64,000 nucleotides of DNA from Candidatus Avidehalobacter gallistercoris (lineage in GTDB: Bacteria; Bacillota; Dehalobacteriia; UBA4068; UBA4997). The position numbers and the translations under genes are program-made. The notes under the pieces were generated by a model. That model had not been told where the DNA came from. It worked only from the letters and a program-made list of their open reading frames with translations, and did no database searches. Location of the stretch: contig DVMH01000021.1 in NCBI GenBank assembly GCA_018715045.1, positions 23,515 to 87,514 on the forward strand, read 5' to 3'. Position 1 is the stretch's first letter, and each line of letters begins with the position of its first letter. Of this stretch, positions 1-8,041 are shown one piece after another.

Positions 1-1
1 A

Positions 2-418
2 CTGAACAACCTCGCTGCCGCGCTGAAAGGCGCAAAGCCCGAACCCGCCGCCAGCAAGACGGGCAAAGCGGACAAGCCCGCGCCCGTTCCCCCTGCGGAC
101 TATATGCCGCCTGCTGATACCGCACCGGCTCCTGCCGCACCCGCGCCCGCCGTAACCCCGGCGCCGGCTCCTGCGCCTGCACCTGTTCAGGCTCCCGTAA
201 CGCCCGCCCCCGCACCCGCGCCTGTTCCTGTGGCGCCCGCACCCACCTACAGCCGCGATCAGATTATGACGGCAGGTGCCGCGCTGATTGACGCGGGCAA
301 GATCAACGAGCTTATGGGGCTGCTCAATTCCTTTGGCGTTCAGGCCGTGACCCAGCTCAAGCAGGATCAGCTGGGCGCATTCGCAACAGAATTGCGCAAG
401 CTGGGCGCCCAGATTTAA
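2..418 (+). CDS. Phage protein with Pro/Ala-rich linker (3' part of gene)
   Basis: The frame is open from the first complete codon of the window to the stop at 418, giving 138 visible residues; the true start is upstream. A Lys/Pro/Ala stretch is followed by about 40 residues of repeated Ala-Pro units and then a compact C-terminal domain of about 55 residues that begins near YSRDQIM and ends LRKLGAQI. This domain is probably helical. The gene stops 16 bases before the DUF2800 nuclease, which has its own GGAGG site, so both probably belong to the early operon. Function is not recognised. The Pro-Ala tract looks like a flexible linker between an unseen N-terminal domain and the C-terminal helices. 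Confidence 0.75.
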   Translation: MNNLAAALKGAKPEPAASKTGKADKPAPVPPADYMPPADTAPAPAAPAPAVTPAPAPAPAPVQAPVTPAPAPAPVPVAPAPTYSRDQIMTAGAALIDAGKINELMGLLNSFGVQAVTQLKQDQLGAFATELRKLGAQI

Positions 419-434
419 GAGAGGAGGACACCCG

Positions 435-1649
435 ATGCCGGATAAACACGCAATTCTTTCCCCGTCAGCCGCGCACCGCTGGCTGCACTGTACGCCGGCG
501 CCGCGTGTGGAGGCTGAATTTCCCGAAACCACCAGCGAATATGCCGAGGAGGGCAGACTTGCCCACAGCGTATGCGAACTGGCGGCAAAAAAGAAATTTA
601 CCGTTATGAACAACCGGGCATACAACAGCCGGTTGAAAAAGCTGAAAGCTGATCCCAAATGGGACGATGAAATGCTGTCCACCGCCGCCACCTATGTGGA
701 ACACCTGACCGAACACGCAATGCGGTTTGAACACGCGCCCTACGTTGCGCTGGAGGTGCAGGTAGACATCACCGACTACGCCCCGGAGGCGTTCGGCACC
801 TGCGACTGCATAATGATCGGCGGGGACGAGCTGATCATTACCGACTACAAGCACGGCAAAGGCGTACCCGTTTCCGCGCAGGACAATCCGCAGATGCTGC
901 TGTATGCGCTGGGCGCCCTCAAGCTGTACCGCCCTATTTACGGCGATATGATCCGCCGCGTCAGTACTTACATTGACCAGCCCCGGCTGGACAGCTATGA
1001 CGGCGCATCCATGACCGTGGAGGAGTTGCTTGCATGGGGCGAAAGCATTAAGCCCAAAGCCGCCGCCGCGTTCATGGGAACCGGTGAATTTGCACCCGGC
1101 GAATGGTGCCGTTTCTGCCGCGCAAAAGCAAAGTGCCGCGCCCGCGCAAACCAAAACACCGCGCTGGAAGATTTTAAGGACTGTATCCCGCTGGGGCGAT
1201 CCATTCCGATGCAGACAGAGTACGACGCCACAGGGTTTAAGCCGTCCAACTGCCTGACAGACGAGGAGATTGGCGCCCTGCTGGTCAGAGCTGAGGGGCT
1301 TGTGGCATGGTACAACGACCTGAAAGAATACGCCCTTGTTGCCTGCCTGAATGGCAAGACGATCCCCGGCTGGAAAGCCGTAGAGGGGCGCAGTACACGC
1401 GCCTGGACAGACCAGGACGCCGCGCTGGAGGCTCTTATGGCTGGAGGCGTGGAGGAGGCGATTATTTACGACCGCGTACCTAAAACGCTGGCGCAGCTGG
1501 AAAAGGTCATCGGCAAACAGCGGTTTGGCGAACTGGTGGGCGGCATGATCACAAAATCCCCCGGCAAGCCTGCGCTTGCTGCTGAAAGCGATAAACGCCC
1601 CGCATACAACGGCGCGGCAGCTGATTTTTCGGAGGTGAAAGCAATATGA
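435..1649 (+). CDS. DUF2800 family PD-(D/E)XK nuclease
   Basis: This 404-residue protein matches phage DUF2800 proteins, which belong to the PD-(D/E)XK (RecB/Cas4-like) nuclease superfamily. The catalytic core is visible as D124 in GTCDCIM followed by D137-Y-K139 in ITDYKHGKG. Cysteines at about 19, 225, 228 and 234 (one near the N-terminus, three in EWCRFCRAKAKCRAR) have the spacing seen in Fe-S cluster nucleases of the Cas4/AddB type, so a 4Fe-4S cluster is inferred. It probably processes DNA ends during phage replication or recombination together with the DUF2815 protein two genes downstream. The ATG at 435 follows a GAGGAGG site. The stop overlaps the next start (ATGA). Confidence 0.85.
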   Translation: MPDKHAILSPSAAHRWLHCTPAPRVEAEFPETTSEYAEEGRLAHSVCELAAKKKFTVMNNRAYNSRLKKLKADPKWDDEMLSTAATYVEHLTEHAMRFEHAPYVALEVQVDITDYAPEAFGTCDCIMIGGDELIITDYKHGKGVPVSAQDNPQMLLYALGALKLYRPIYGDMIRRVSTYIDQPRLDSYDGASMTVEELLAWGESIKPKAAAAFMGTGEFAPGEWCRFCRAKAKCRARANQNTALEDFKDCIPLGRSIPMQTEYDATGFKPSNCLTDEEIGALLVRAEGLVAWYNDLKEYALVACLNGKTIPGWKAVEGRSTRAWTDQDAALEALMAGGVEEAIIYDRVPKTLAQLEKVIGKQRFGELVGGMITKSPGKPALAAESDKRPAYNGAAADFSEVKAI

Positions 1650-1861
1650 GCATTGAACGCCTCGGCGGCGCCTATATCCCTGTTTGCGACTGCTGCGGCG
1701 AGGAACTTGCAACGGAGTACGACTTTTACGATGCGCTTGCCGCTGTCAGAGCCGCAGGCTGGCGCAACGTGAAACGCGGATCGGAGTGGATGACTTACTG
1801 CCCGGACTGTTACAATGAAATCCACGGTGCGGCAGCTGACTTTACGGGGGTGGGGCGATGA
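1646..1861 (+). CDS. Small phage protein with two CxxC pairs
   Basis: This 71-residue protein has two Cys pairs, CDCCG near residue 14 and CPDC near residue 52, consistent with a single zinc-binding knuckle. It overlaps the nuclease gene upstream by four bases and the next gene downstream by four bases, so it is translationally coupled on both sides. No family was recognised. A role as an accessory nucleic-acid-binding protein in the replication module is only an inference from the zinc ligands and position. Confidence 0.75.
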   Translation: MSIERLGGAYIPVCDCCGEELATEYDFYDALAAVRAAGWRNVKRGSEWMTYCPDCYNEIHGAAADFTGVGR

Positions 1862-2430
1862 ATATTACCTACCTGCACGGCGAACCGACGCCCCGCAAAG
1901 AACTGGAACCATTTGACGTTGTACAAGGCTCTTTTCACGCCCAGCTGTACGACATAAACAGCCTGCTGGATTTACCCCTTGCGAACGTCCGCAAGCTGTG
2001 GAAAATCATGCTTTCAGCCGCATGGGAAAATGAGAAATCCATTGAACAGGTGCGGGGCTGGCTGCCCCGCGCCGCCGAAAATGCGGCAGAGGATATACGG
2101 CTTGCAGAAAACGCTCTGAAAGACGCAAAAACTGCCGCTGCTGCGCGCCACAGTGAAAACGCCGCGATGGGCGATGGCTACTGGCAAAAGACCGTTACCG
2201 ACCTGAAACGGATGCTGAAAAACGCAAAGGCAAAAAGGGCGTCGGCATCTGTAATAGACAATATCACCCGCAACCTTGACAGCGCGATCCAGCATCGGGA
2301 CGCGCCCAGACTGGCAGACCGTGCGGTAAAGGACGCACAAAGGCGTCTGACAAACTGCAAAGCCAGACGGGAAAAGGTGCAAAAGCTACAAGCTATTTTC
2401 GATGACATGGCTGCAAAAGCCAAAATATAA
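1858..2430 (+). CDS. Hypothetical phage coiled-coil protein
   Basis: This is a 190-residue charged protein. After an N-terminal segment of about 45 residues it is almost entirely Ala/Lys/Glu/Arg-rich helix, with heptad-like spacing that suggests a long coiled coil. It starts at an ATGA overlap with the preceding gene and ends 13 bases before the DUF2815 gene. The family is not recognised. Its place between a PD-(D/E)XK nuclease and a single-strand-binding-like protein suggests a recombination or replication accessory role, but no catalytic motif supports this. Confidence 0.7.
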   Translation: MNITYLHGEPTPRKELEPFDVVQGSFHAQLYDINSLLDLPLANVRKLWKIMLSAAWENEKSIEQVRGWLPRAAENAAEDIRLAENALKDAKTAAAARHSENAAMGDGYWQKTVTDLKRMLKNAKAKRASASVIDNITRNLDSAIQHRDAPRLADRAVKDAQRRLTNCKARREKVQKLQAIFDDMAAKAKI

Positions 2431-2443
2431 GGAGGCATTTATT

Positions 2444-3097
2444 ATGTATCAGAATATCCCCACCAAAGTGTTGACCGGCGAAGTGCGCCTGTCCTACGCC
2501 AACCTGACCACTCCCCGCGCCGTCCAGCAGGGGCAGGATGCAAAGTATTCCGTAACCCTGTTGATCCCCAAAACGGATACCGCCACAAAGGCGAACATTG
2601 ACGCCAGCATCGAGGCAGCTGCGCAGGACGCGCAGGGCAAGCTGTGGAGCGGCATCCGCCCGCCTGTGCTGCCCACCCCGCTGCATGACGGCGACGGCGT
2701 CCGCGAGAACGGCACCCCTTACGGCCCGGAATGCAAAGGCTGCTGGGTAATGACCGCCAGCACCAAAAACAAGCCGCAGGTTGTCCACCAGTCTGACGTC
2801 AACACCGAACTGGCGCCGCAGGACATTTACAGCGGTATGTACGCCCGCGTAACCATCAATTTCTTTGGCTACATGAGCAACGGCAAAAAGGGCGTTGGCT
2901 GCGGACTGGGCAACGTGATGAAAACACGGGACGGCGAACCCCTGGCGGGCGGCGCGTCTGCCGCGTCTGACTTTGCATCCGTAGGCAATACGGTTGCCGC
3001 CCCGGCTGCACCTGCCGCGCCCAACCACGGCGGCGTACCTGCTGGCGCAGCTCCCTTGCAGATTAACCCGCTCACCGGCCAGCCTATGGGCGTTTAA
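2444..3097 (+). CDS. DUF2815 phage protein (ssDNA-binding/annealing-like)
   Basis: 217 residues from the ATG at 2444, which follows a GGAGG at 2431. An in-frame start at 2402 lies inside the previous gene and lacks a ribosome site, so it was rejected. The N-terminal part (IPTKVLTGEVRLSYANL and onward) matches the DUF2815 family. That family accompanies DUF2800 nucleases in Firmicutes phages and is thought to be an OB-fold-type single-strand DNA-binding protein. The last 40 residues are an Ala/Pro-rich tail, as is common for ssDNA-binding proteins that recruit partners. It probably coats or anneals DNA during phage replication. The single-strand-binding role is family-based, not shown here. 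Confidence 0.8.
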   Translation: MYQNIPTKVLTGEVRLSYANLTTPRAVQQGQDAKYSVTLLIPKTDTATKANIDASIEAAAQDAQGKLWSGIRPPVLPTPLHDGDGVRENGTPYGPECKGCWVMTASTKNKPQVVHQSDVNTELAPQDIYSGMYARVTINFFGYMSNGKKGVGCGLGNVMKTRDGEPLAGGASAASDFASVGNTVAAPAAPAAPNHGGVPAGAAPLQINPLTGQPMGV

Positions 3098-3120
3098 CCC
3101 TCTTATTTCCCCGTTTGGGG

Positions 3121-3313
3121 CGTTTCTGGGCGGTTGTACGATAACAGCCGCACCCCAGTGTCAGCACGGGCGCGGTGCGCAACGCGATGCTATCAAAGCG
3201 CGATCCCGTTAGTGCTTTGAGGTTATGTGGTTATCCTCACGGCGGCAGCACCATCCGCGAAACCGCAGGGTGCCGTTTCTGGGCGGTTGTACGTCAACAG
3301 CCGCACCCCAGTG
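3121..3313 (+). repeat. Two 40-bp hairpin repeats ahead of the DNA polymerase gene
   Basis: The 40-bp elements at 3121-3160 and 3274-3313 differ at two positions only. Each folds as a hairpin: CTGGG plus CGGTTGT on the 5' side pairs with ACAGCCG, a CAC bulge and CCCAG on the 3' side. The two differences fall in the six-base loop (ACGATA versus ACGTCA), so the stems are fully conserved. The elements are 153 bp apart in a 242-bp gene-free stretch. A structured RNA or protein-binding leader for the polymerase gene is the simplest reading. No known riboswitch class was recognised. Confidence 0.7.
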
Positions 3314-3339
3314 CTATTTTTGAAAAAGGAGGCGGGCGT

Positions 3340-5319
3340 ATGCACCATTTAAGCATTGACCTTGAAACATACAGCAGTGTGCCGATTGCAAAGGCCGGCG
3401 CGCAGAAATATATCCAAAGCCCGGATTTTGAAATCTTATTATTTGCTTACAGCCTGGACGGCGGGGACGTGCAGATCATTGATCTGGCGCAGGGCGAACT
3501 GCTGCCGCAGTGGCTTGCCTCTGCCCTGTCCGACCCCCAGTATATCAAACACGCATACAATGCCTCGTTTGAGTGGGGCTGTCTGTCCAAATTCATGGGA
3601 ACGCTGCCCATTGACCAGTGGCGTTGTACCATGTTCCACGGTCTTTACTGCGGCTATACGGCGGGGCTGGACGCTACCGGCAAAGCCCTGGGCTTACCGG
3701 CAGACAAACAAAAGCTGTCCACCGGCAAGGCACTGATCCGCTATTTCTGCGTCCCCTGCGCCCCTACAAAGACCAACGGCGGGCGTACCCGCAACTACCC
3801 GCGCCACGATCCGGCGAAATGGGCGCTGTTCAAAGAATACTGCATCGGGGACGTTACCACCGAAATGGAAATACTGCACCGGCTGGAAAACTTCCCCGTG
3901 CCGCCAGAGCTTGAAAAGCAGTGGCAGACGGATGTGCTGATAAACGCCCGTGGCGTGGCGGTTGACATGGATATGGTGCGCGGCGCGCTGTGGATCGGGG
4001 AAACCACCCGCGATCAGCTGACCGATGAGGCGGTTACGCTGTCCGGGCTGGATAACCCCAACAGCGTAAAACAGCTCATGCAATGGCTGGAGGAAGAACT
4101 GGACGAGGAACTCACCGACTTGCGCAAAGACACCGTAAGCCGCCTGTTAAACGGCAACCTGACGAACGACACCGCCCGCCGTATGCTGGAAATCCGGCAG
4201 GAGCTGGGCAAGACCAGTACAAAGAAGTACAACGCCATTGAGGCGGCTGTCTGCGCCGATGGGCGCGTCCGTGGTCTTTTGCAATTCTACGGCGCCAACC
4301 GCACGGGGCGCTGGGCCGGCAGGCTTGTGCAGGTGCAGAACCTGCCCCGCACCTACGTGGAGCCGCTGCCGCTGGCGCGCGACCTTGTAAAGCGCCGGGA
4401 AACCGCGTCACTGCGGGCGTTGTTCGGCTCCGTGCCTGACACCCTCTCACAGCTGATCCGCACCTCATTTATTGCCGAACCCGGCAACGCGCTGGTGGAC
4501 GCGGATTTTTCAGCCATTGAGGCGCGCGTCATATCGTGGCTGGCCGGCGAAAGCTGGCGGCTTGATGTATTCAGGACGCACGGCAAAATTTACGAGGCGT
4601 CTGCCTCGCAGATGTTCGGCGTACCGCTGGAACGGATCAAAAAAGGCAATCCCGAATACGCCCTCCGGCAGAAAGGCAAAGTTGCGGAGCTTGCGCTGGG
4701 GTATCAGGGCAGCACCGGCGCGCTGATCAAAATGGGCGCTCTGGACATGGGACTGACTGAGGCAGAGCTGCCGGACATTGTGAACCGCTGGCGTGACGCA
4801 AACAAGCGCATACGCGATCTGTGGTACAGCATGGAGGCGGCTGCGGTGCAGGTTATCCAGACAGGGCAACCCGTGGGGCTGCGCAGTCTGGTGCTGGCAC
4901 GTGAAATGGACGCCGGCAACAATCTGGACTTTCTGACCATACGCCTGCCCAGCGGGCGCAAGCTGTATTACGCGCACCCCTCACTGGGGCAAAACCAGTG
5001 GGGCAAGCCGTCAATCACCTACATGGGCATGGATCAGACCACAAAGAAATGGAAACTGATCGAAACCTACGGCGGCAAACTGGTGGAGAATTGTGTGCAG
5101 GCCATTGCCCGCGACTGTCTGGCAGAGGCTATTGAACGGCTGGAGGCGGCGAATTACCCCGTTGTTTTCCACGTCCATGACGAGGTTGTGGTGGAATGCA
5201 CCGCAGAACGCGCCAGCCTGGACGATATAGCCGCCATTATGGGGCAACCCGTATCATGGGCGCCAGACCTGCCGCTGGGCGCAGACGGCTGGGTGGGCGC
5301 GTTCTACAAAAAGGATTGA
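3340..5319 (+). CDS. Phage family A DNA polymerase with 3'-5' exonuclease domain
   Basis: 659 residues from the ATG at 3340, preceded by AAAAAGGAGG. The frame stays open back to 3175, but that extension only translates the hairpin repeats and was rejected. The exonuclease domain starts with SIDLETYSS (D7, E9), with further exo motifs around KHAYNASFE and YCIGDVTTE. Polymerase motif A is at D387 (DADFSAIEAR) and motif C is HVHDE at 611-615. There is no 5' nuclease domain, as is usual for the short phage enzymes. It replicates the phage genome together with the VapE-type protein and helicase downstream. DUF3310 follows after 12 bases. Confidence 0.93.
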   Translation: MHHLSIDLETYSSVPIAKAGAQKYIQSPDFEILLFAYSLDGGDVQIIDLAQGELLPQWLASALSDPQYIKHAYNASFEWGCLSKFMGTLPIDQWRCTMFHGLYCGYTAGLDATGKALGLPADKQKLSTGKALIRYFCVPCAPTKTNGGRTRNYPRHDPAKWALFKEYCIGDVTTEMEILHRLENFPVPPELEKQWQTDVLINARGVAVDMDMVRGALWIGETTRDQLTDEAVTLSGLDNPNSVKQLMQWLEEELDEELTDLRKDTVSRLLNGNLTNDTARRMLEIRQELGKTSTKKYNAIEAAVCADGRVRGLLQFYGANRTGRWAGRLVQVQNLPRTYVEPLPLARDLVKRRETASLRALFGSVPDTLSQLIRTSFIAEPGNALVDADFSAIEARVISWLAGESWRLDVFRTHGKIYEASASQMFGVPLERIKKGNPEYALRQKGKVAELALGYQGSTGALIKMGALDMGLTEAELPDIVNRWRDANKRIRDLWYSMEAAAVQVIQTGQPVGLRSLVLAREMDAGNNLDFLTIRLPSGRKLYYAHPSLGQNQWGKPSITYMGMDQTTKKWKLIETYGGKLVENCVQAIARDCLAEAIERLEAANYPVVFHVHDEVVVECTAERASLDDIAAIMGQPVSWAPDLPLGADGWVGAFYKKD

Positions 5320-5331
5320 GGAGGTATCGCA

Positions 5332-5580
5332 ATGCACGACCCGGTAAACCACCCCGCCCATTACACGGACGGGCAGATCGAGGTCATTGACTTTATAGAC
5401 GATAAACAGCTGTCTTACTGCCTTGGCAACGCGGTCAAATACATTTCCCGCGCAGGCAAGAAAGACCCGGCTAAAACCATTGAGGACTTGCAAAAGGCAG
5501 TCTGGTATCTGAACCACGAAATTGAAAAACGGAAACGGGAGGCGGCGCAATGTACGATATCAGACCCGGCGCAATCATAA
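5332..5580 (+). CDS. DUF3310 domain protein
   Basis: 82 residues. NHPAHYTDGQIEVIDFI, followed by CLGNAVKYISRAGKK and then LQKAVWYLNHEIE, is the full DUF3310 pattern found in many phage replication regions. The family is sometimes described as nucleotide-kinase-like, but no P-loop is visible here. It starts 12 bases after the polymerase stop with a GGAGG site and overlaps the methyltransferase gene by 31 bases. Precise function unknown. Confidence 0.85.
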   Translation: MHDPVNHPAHYTDGQIEVIDFIDDKQLSYCLGNAVKYISRAGKKDPAKTIEDLQKAVWYLNHEIEKRKREAAQCTISDPAQS

Positions 5581-6254
5581 ACGCGGACTGCCTCACCGTT
5601 CTGCGGCAAATGGACGCCGGCAGCGTGGACATGGTTATAACCGATCCCCCGTATGGCGTGGACTACCAAAGCACCCGCGCCGCAAAAGAAAACCGCAAGG
5701 ACAAGATCGCGGGCGATAAACGCCCCTTTATCTGGTGGATATATGACGCTTACCGCGTCTTGAAAGAGGGGGGGGGAGTACTGTGTTTCAGCCGCTGGGA
5801 TGTACAGCAGACGTTTATAGACGCGCTGAAAATCGCAGGCTTTTCCGTCAAGTCCGTAATCGTATGGGATCGCGTCCACCACGGCATGGGCGATCTGAAA
5901 GGCAGCTTTGCCCCTCGGTATGATACCTGTATCTTTGCCGCCAAAGGGCGGTATATCCTGCCAAACGGCCGTCCTGACGATGTGATCCAGTGTCAGCGCC
6001 TGAACGGCGCGGAACTGCTGCACCCGAATGAAAAGCCCGCCGCCCTTATGCGGCAGCTGGTGGAGGCGACCACAAAACCGGGTGCGCTGGTGCTTGATCC
6101 GTTTGCAGGCAGCGGCTCCACACTGGCGGCGGCAGCACTGACCGGCAGGCAGTATATCGGCGTGGAGATTGATCCCGAATACTGCCGCATTGCGCAAAAG
6201 AAAGTGCAGGACGCACTGAAAACGCGCCTGCTGAAAGGAGGCATCGACTTATGA
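5550..6254 (+). CDS. Site-specific DNA methyltransferase (DPPY type) with internal G9 tract
   Basis: 234 residues. The catalytic motif IV is ITDPPYGVDY near residue 33 and the AdoMet-binding motif I is LDPFAGSGSTLAA near residue 187. This order (IV before I) is that of beta-class N4-cytosine/N6-adenine methyltransferases. It probably methylates phage or host DNA to block restriction or to regulate. A run of nine G at 5768-5776 encodes part of EGGGV at residues 73-76, between the two essential motifs. Gain or loss of one G would remove motif I, so the gene could switch by slippage. It overlaps DUF3310 upstream and the next gene by ATGA. Confidence 0.88.
   Translation: MYDIRPGAIINADCLTVLRQMDAGSVDMVITDPPYGVDYQSTRAAKENRKDKIAGDKRPFIWWIYDAYRVLKEGGGVLCFSRWDVQQTFIDALKIAGFSVKSVIVWDRVHHGMGDLKGSFAPRYDTCIFAAKGRYILPNGRPDDVIQCQRLNGAELLHPNEKPAALMRQLVEATTKPGALVLDPFAGSGSTLAAAALTGRQYIGVEIDPEYCRIAQKKVQDALKTRLLKGGIDL
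5768..5776 (+). repeat. G9 homopolymer in methyltransferase coding sequence
   Basis: Nine consecutive G inside codons 73-76 of the DPPY methyltransferase. Tracts of this length in modification genes are classical slippage sites for phase variation. Here the tract is in the ON frame, because the protein continues through motif I. It is one of three G9-or-longer tracts in the prophage; I noticed none in the host half. Confidence 0.8.
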
Positions 6255-6658
6255 AATTAGTATATATCTGTTCCCGCTACCGCGCGGATGCAACTCACAC
6301 TGTAGAGGAGGCTGTGGACAGCGCATTGTACGCCTGTTCTGTGGCAATCAGCAAAGGCTATGCGCCGATTGCGCCCCACCTCTACCTGCCCCGCTGTCTG
6401 GACGATAACGAACCCGCCGAACGCGCGGCCGGCACGGCTGCGGGGCTGGCGTTCCTCGCTGTGTGCGATGAAGTCTGGCAGTGGGGCAAAACCATTACCG
6501 AGGGCATGGCGGCAGAGCTTGCCCGCGCAAAGGAACTGGGCATCCCCATTAAAGTTTACAACACGCTGGGCATCCCGTATGAACAATGGAACAGCGTAAA
6601 GCTGGCAAACGATCCCGCCTACATAGCCGAATGCCGGAAAGCGGGGCGGGAGCTTTGA
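6251..6658 (+). CDS. DUF4406/DUF7768-like nucleoside 2-deoxyribosyltransferase-fold protein
   Basis: 135 residues, with the N-terminal motif YICSRYRADATHTVEEAV, a central PIAPHLYLPRCLDD and a C-terminal ITEGMAAELARAKELGIP. These match the small phage proteins related to nucleoside 2-deoxyribosyltransferases (Rossmann-like, glutamate in EGMAAE). Such proteins may act on nucleotides, but the substrate is not known. The start overlaps the methyltransferase stop (ATGA). The last codons abut a cytosine methyltransferase that lacks its own N-terminus, so a deletion endpoint lies at or just after this stop codon. Confidence 0.8.
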   Translation: MKLVYICSRYRADATHTVEEAVDSALYACSVAISKGYAPIAPHLYLPRCLDDNEPAERAAGTAAGLAFLAVCDEVWQWGKTITEGMAAELARAKELGIPIKVYNTLGIPYEQWNSVKLANDPAYIAECRKAGREL

Positions 6659-8034
6659 AACACCTGGGCGACATAACAAAAGTACATGGCGGCGATATTG
6701 CACCCGTGGACGTGATCACCTTTGGCTCCCCGTGTCAGGACTTGTCCGTGGCGGGCGGTCAAAAAGGCATGAAATACGTTTGCCCCGCCTGCGGCGTAGA
6801 GTTTGCGATCACTGCCGGCGCCGCGTCCTGCCCCATGTGCGGCACGGAAATTGAAAAGACCCGCTCCGGGCTTTTCATTGAGGCGGTGCGGATTATTAAG
6901 GAAATGAGGAAAAAGACCAATGGAAAACAACCCCGCTTTGCCGTCTGGGAAAACGTCCCCGGCGCGTTCAGCAGCAACAAAGGCGCAGACTTCCAGATCG
7001 TCCTACTTGAACTGTGCCGCGTCACAGAACCAAAAGCCCCCGCTATTGCTGTCCCTAAAGGCGGCTGGCCAAACGCCGGATGCCTCACTGACGTGGGCGG
7101 CGGCAGCATTGCCTGGCGAACCCTTGACGCTCAATTTCACGGAGTACCCCAACGCCGCCGTAGGATCATCCTTGTCTGCGATTTTGCAGGACAATGTGCC
7201 GGACAGCTACTCTTTAAGCCCAGCGGCCTGCCGGGGTATCCTGCGGAGGGCGTTTGTAAGGGGCAAGCCCCTGCCGGAGCCGCTGCTGTCCGCGCTGATT
7301 ATGCAGGCGAACCAATAGGCTTTGCTTATAAAGCCAGCGGCACCGCAGGCAGCGTTGCGGCAGCGGTCAACACTGCCCCTACCCTGTTAAGCGCGAGGCA
7401 TGACGCGGCAATCTGCCTGCAAGGCTCCATGATCGGACGCGCTGACAGAAACGGCCCGCAGGGCAACGGCGTAAACGAGGACGTGAGTTTTACACTGAAC
7501 ACGACCGACCGCCACGCCGTAGTGATAGAAAACCATCCGCAGGACAGCCGCGTGTCTATCCGCAAGGATGGCACTGTACAGACGCTGACCGGGCAGATGG
7601 GTACAGGGGGGGGGATCACCCGGAATTGCCGCAGAGGACTGTGTGCTGCTTATGTGGGCGACGTATCCCATGATGCGGGAGGCTTTGTTTCTGATAGACG
7701 CATGGGGGTTTACCTACAAAAGCATCGCGTTTCAATGGGTAAAGCAAAACAGGAGCGGCAACGGTTACTTTTTCGGGCTGGGACGCTGGACGCGGGGCAA
7801 CACGGAGCCGTGCCTGCTGGCAGTCAAGGGCAAGCCCAAACGCGCGTCAAATGCCGTCAGCCAGCTCATTATGTCACCGATCCGCGAACACAGCCGCAAG
7901 CCGGACGAAGTACGCGACCGCATCGTGGAGCTGCTGGGGGACTTGCCGCGCATAGAGCTGTTTGCCCGCGAGGCGGCGCCCGGCTGGGACTGCTGGGGCA
8001 AAGAGGCTCCAATAAATGGGGTGTTCCGCTATGA
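6655..8034 (+). pseudogene. C5-cytosine methyltransferase lacking both ends (dcm-like remnant)
   Basis: The open frame from the TTG at 6655 (an ATG at 6586 lies inside the previous gene) encodes clear cytosine-methyltransferase motifs. The catalytic PCQ is in FGSPCQDLSVAGG, ENV is in VWENVPGAFSS, and motif VIII is in WRTLDAQFHGVPQRRRR. A CPxCG/CPMCG zinc-knuckle insert lies between motif IV and ENV. The N-terminal AdoMet motif (FxGxGG) that normally precedes HLGDIT is absent, and homology stops at TLTGQMGTGGG, before the C-terminal target-recognition/motif X region. From 7615 to 8034 the frame only reads MT-A70 coding sequence out of frame. Two deletions, or an assembly collapse, are the likely cause. 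Activity is not expected as drawn. Confidence 0.75.
7606..7614 (+). repeat. G9 homopolymer at the dcm/MT-A70 junction
   Basis: Nine G where homology to cytosine methyltransferases ends (frame 1) and homology to MT-A70 proteins begins (frame 2). With eight G the two frames would join into one reading frame of about 461 codons ending at 8041. With nine they are separate. Confidence 0.75.
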
Positions 8035-8041
8035 TGATTAA
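7643..8041 (+). pseudogene. C-terminal part of an MT-A70 family adenine methyltransferase
   Basis: In frame 2, recognisable homology begins just after the G9 tract (GSPGIAAEDCVLLMWATYP) and runs to 8041; a possible GTG start is at 7643 (132 residues). LLMWATYPMMREAL, then GFTYKSIAFQWVKQ and GYFFGLGRWTRGNTEPCLL, are typical of the C-terminal half of phage MT-A70 N6-adenine methyltransferases. The catalytic DPPW motif and everything N-terminal to it are missing, and an in-frame stop (7586-7588) closes the frame upstream. The 3' end overlaps the VapE start (ATGATGATTAA). It is either a remnant or, after slippage, the C-terminal part of a fusion with the upstream frame. Confidence 0.75.

Noticed and set aside
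3175..3339. 55-residue N-terminal extension of the DNA polymerase frame
   Set aside because: It only translates the hairpin repeats, and the strong ribosome site precedes the ATG at 3340 where the exonuclease motif begins.
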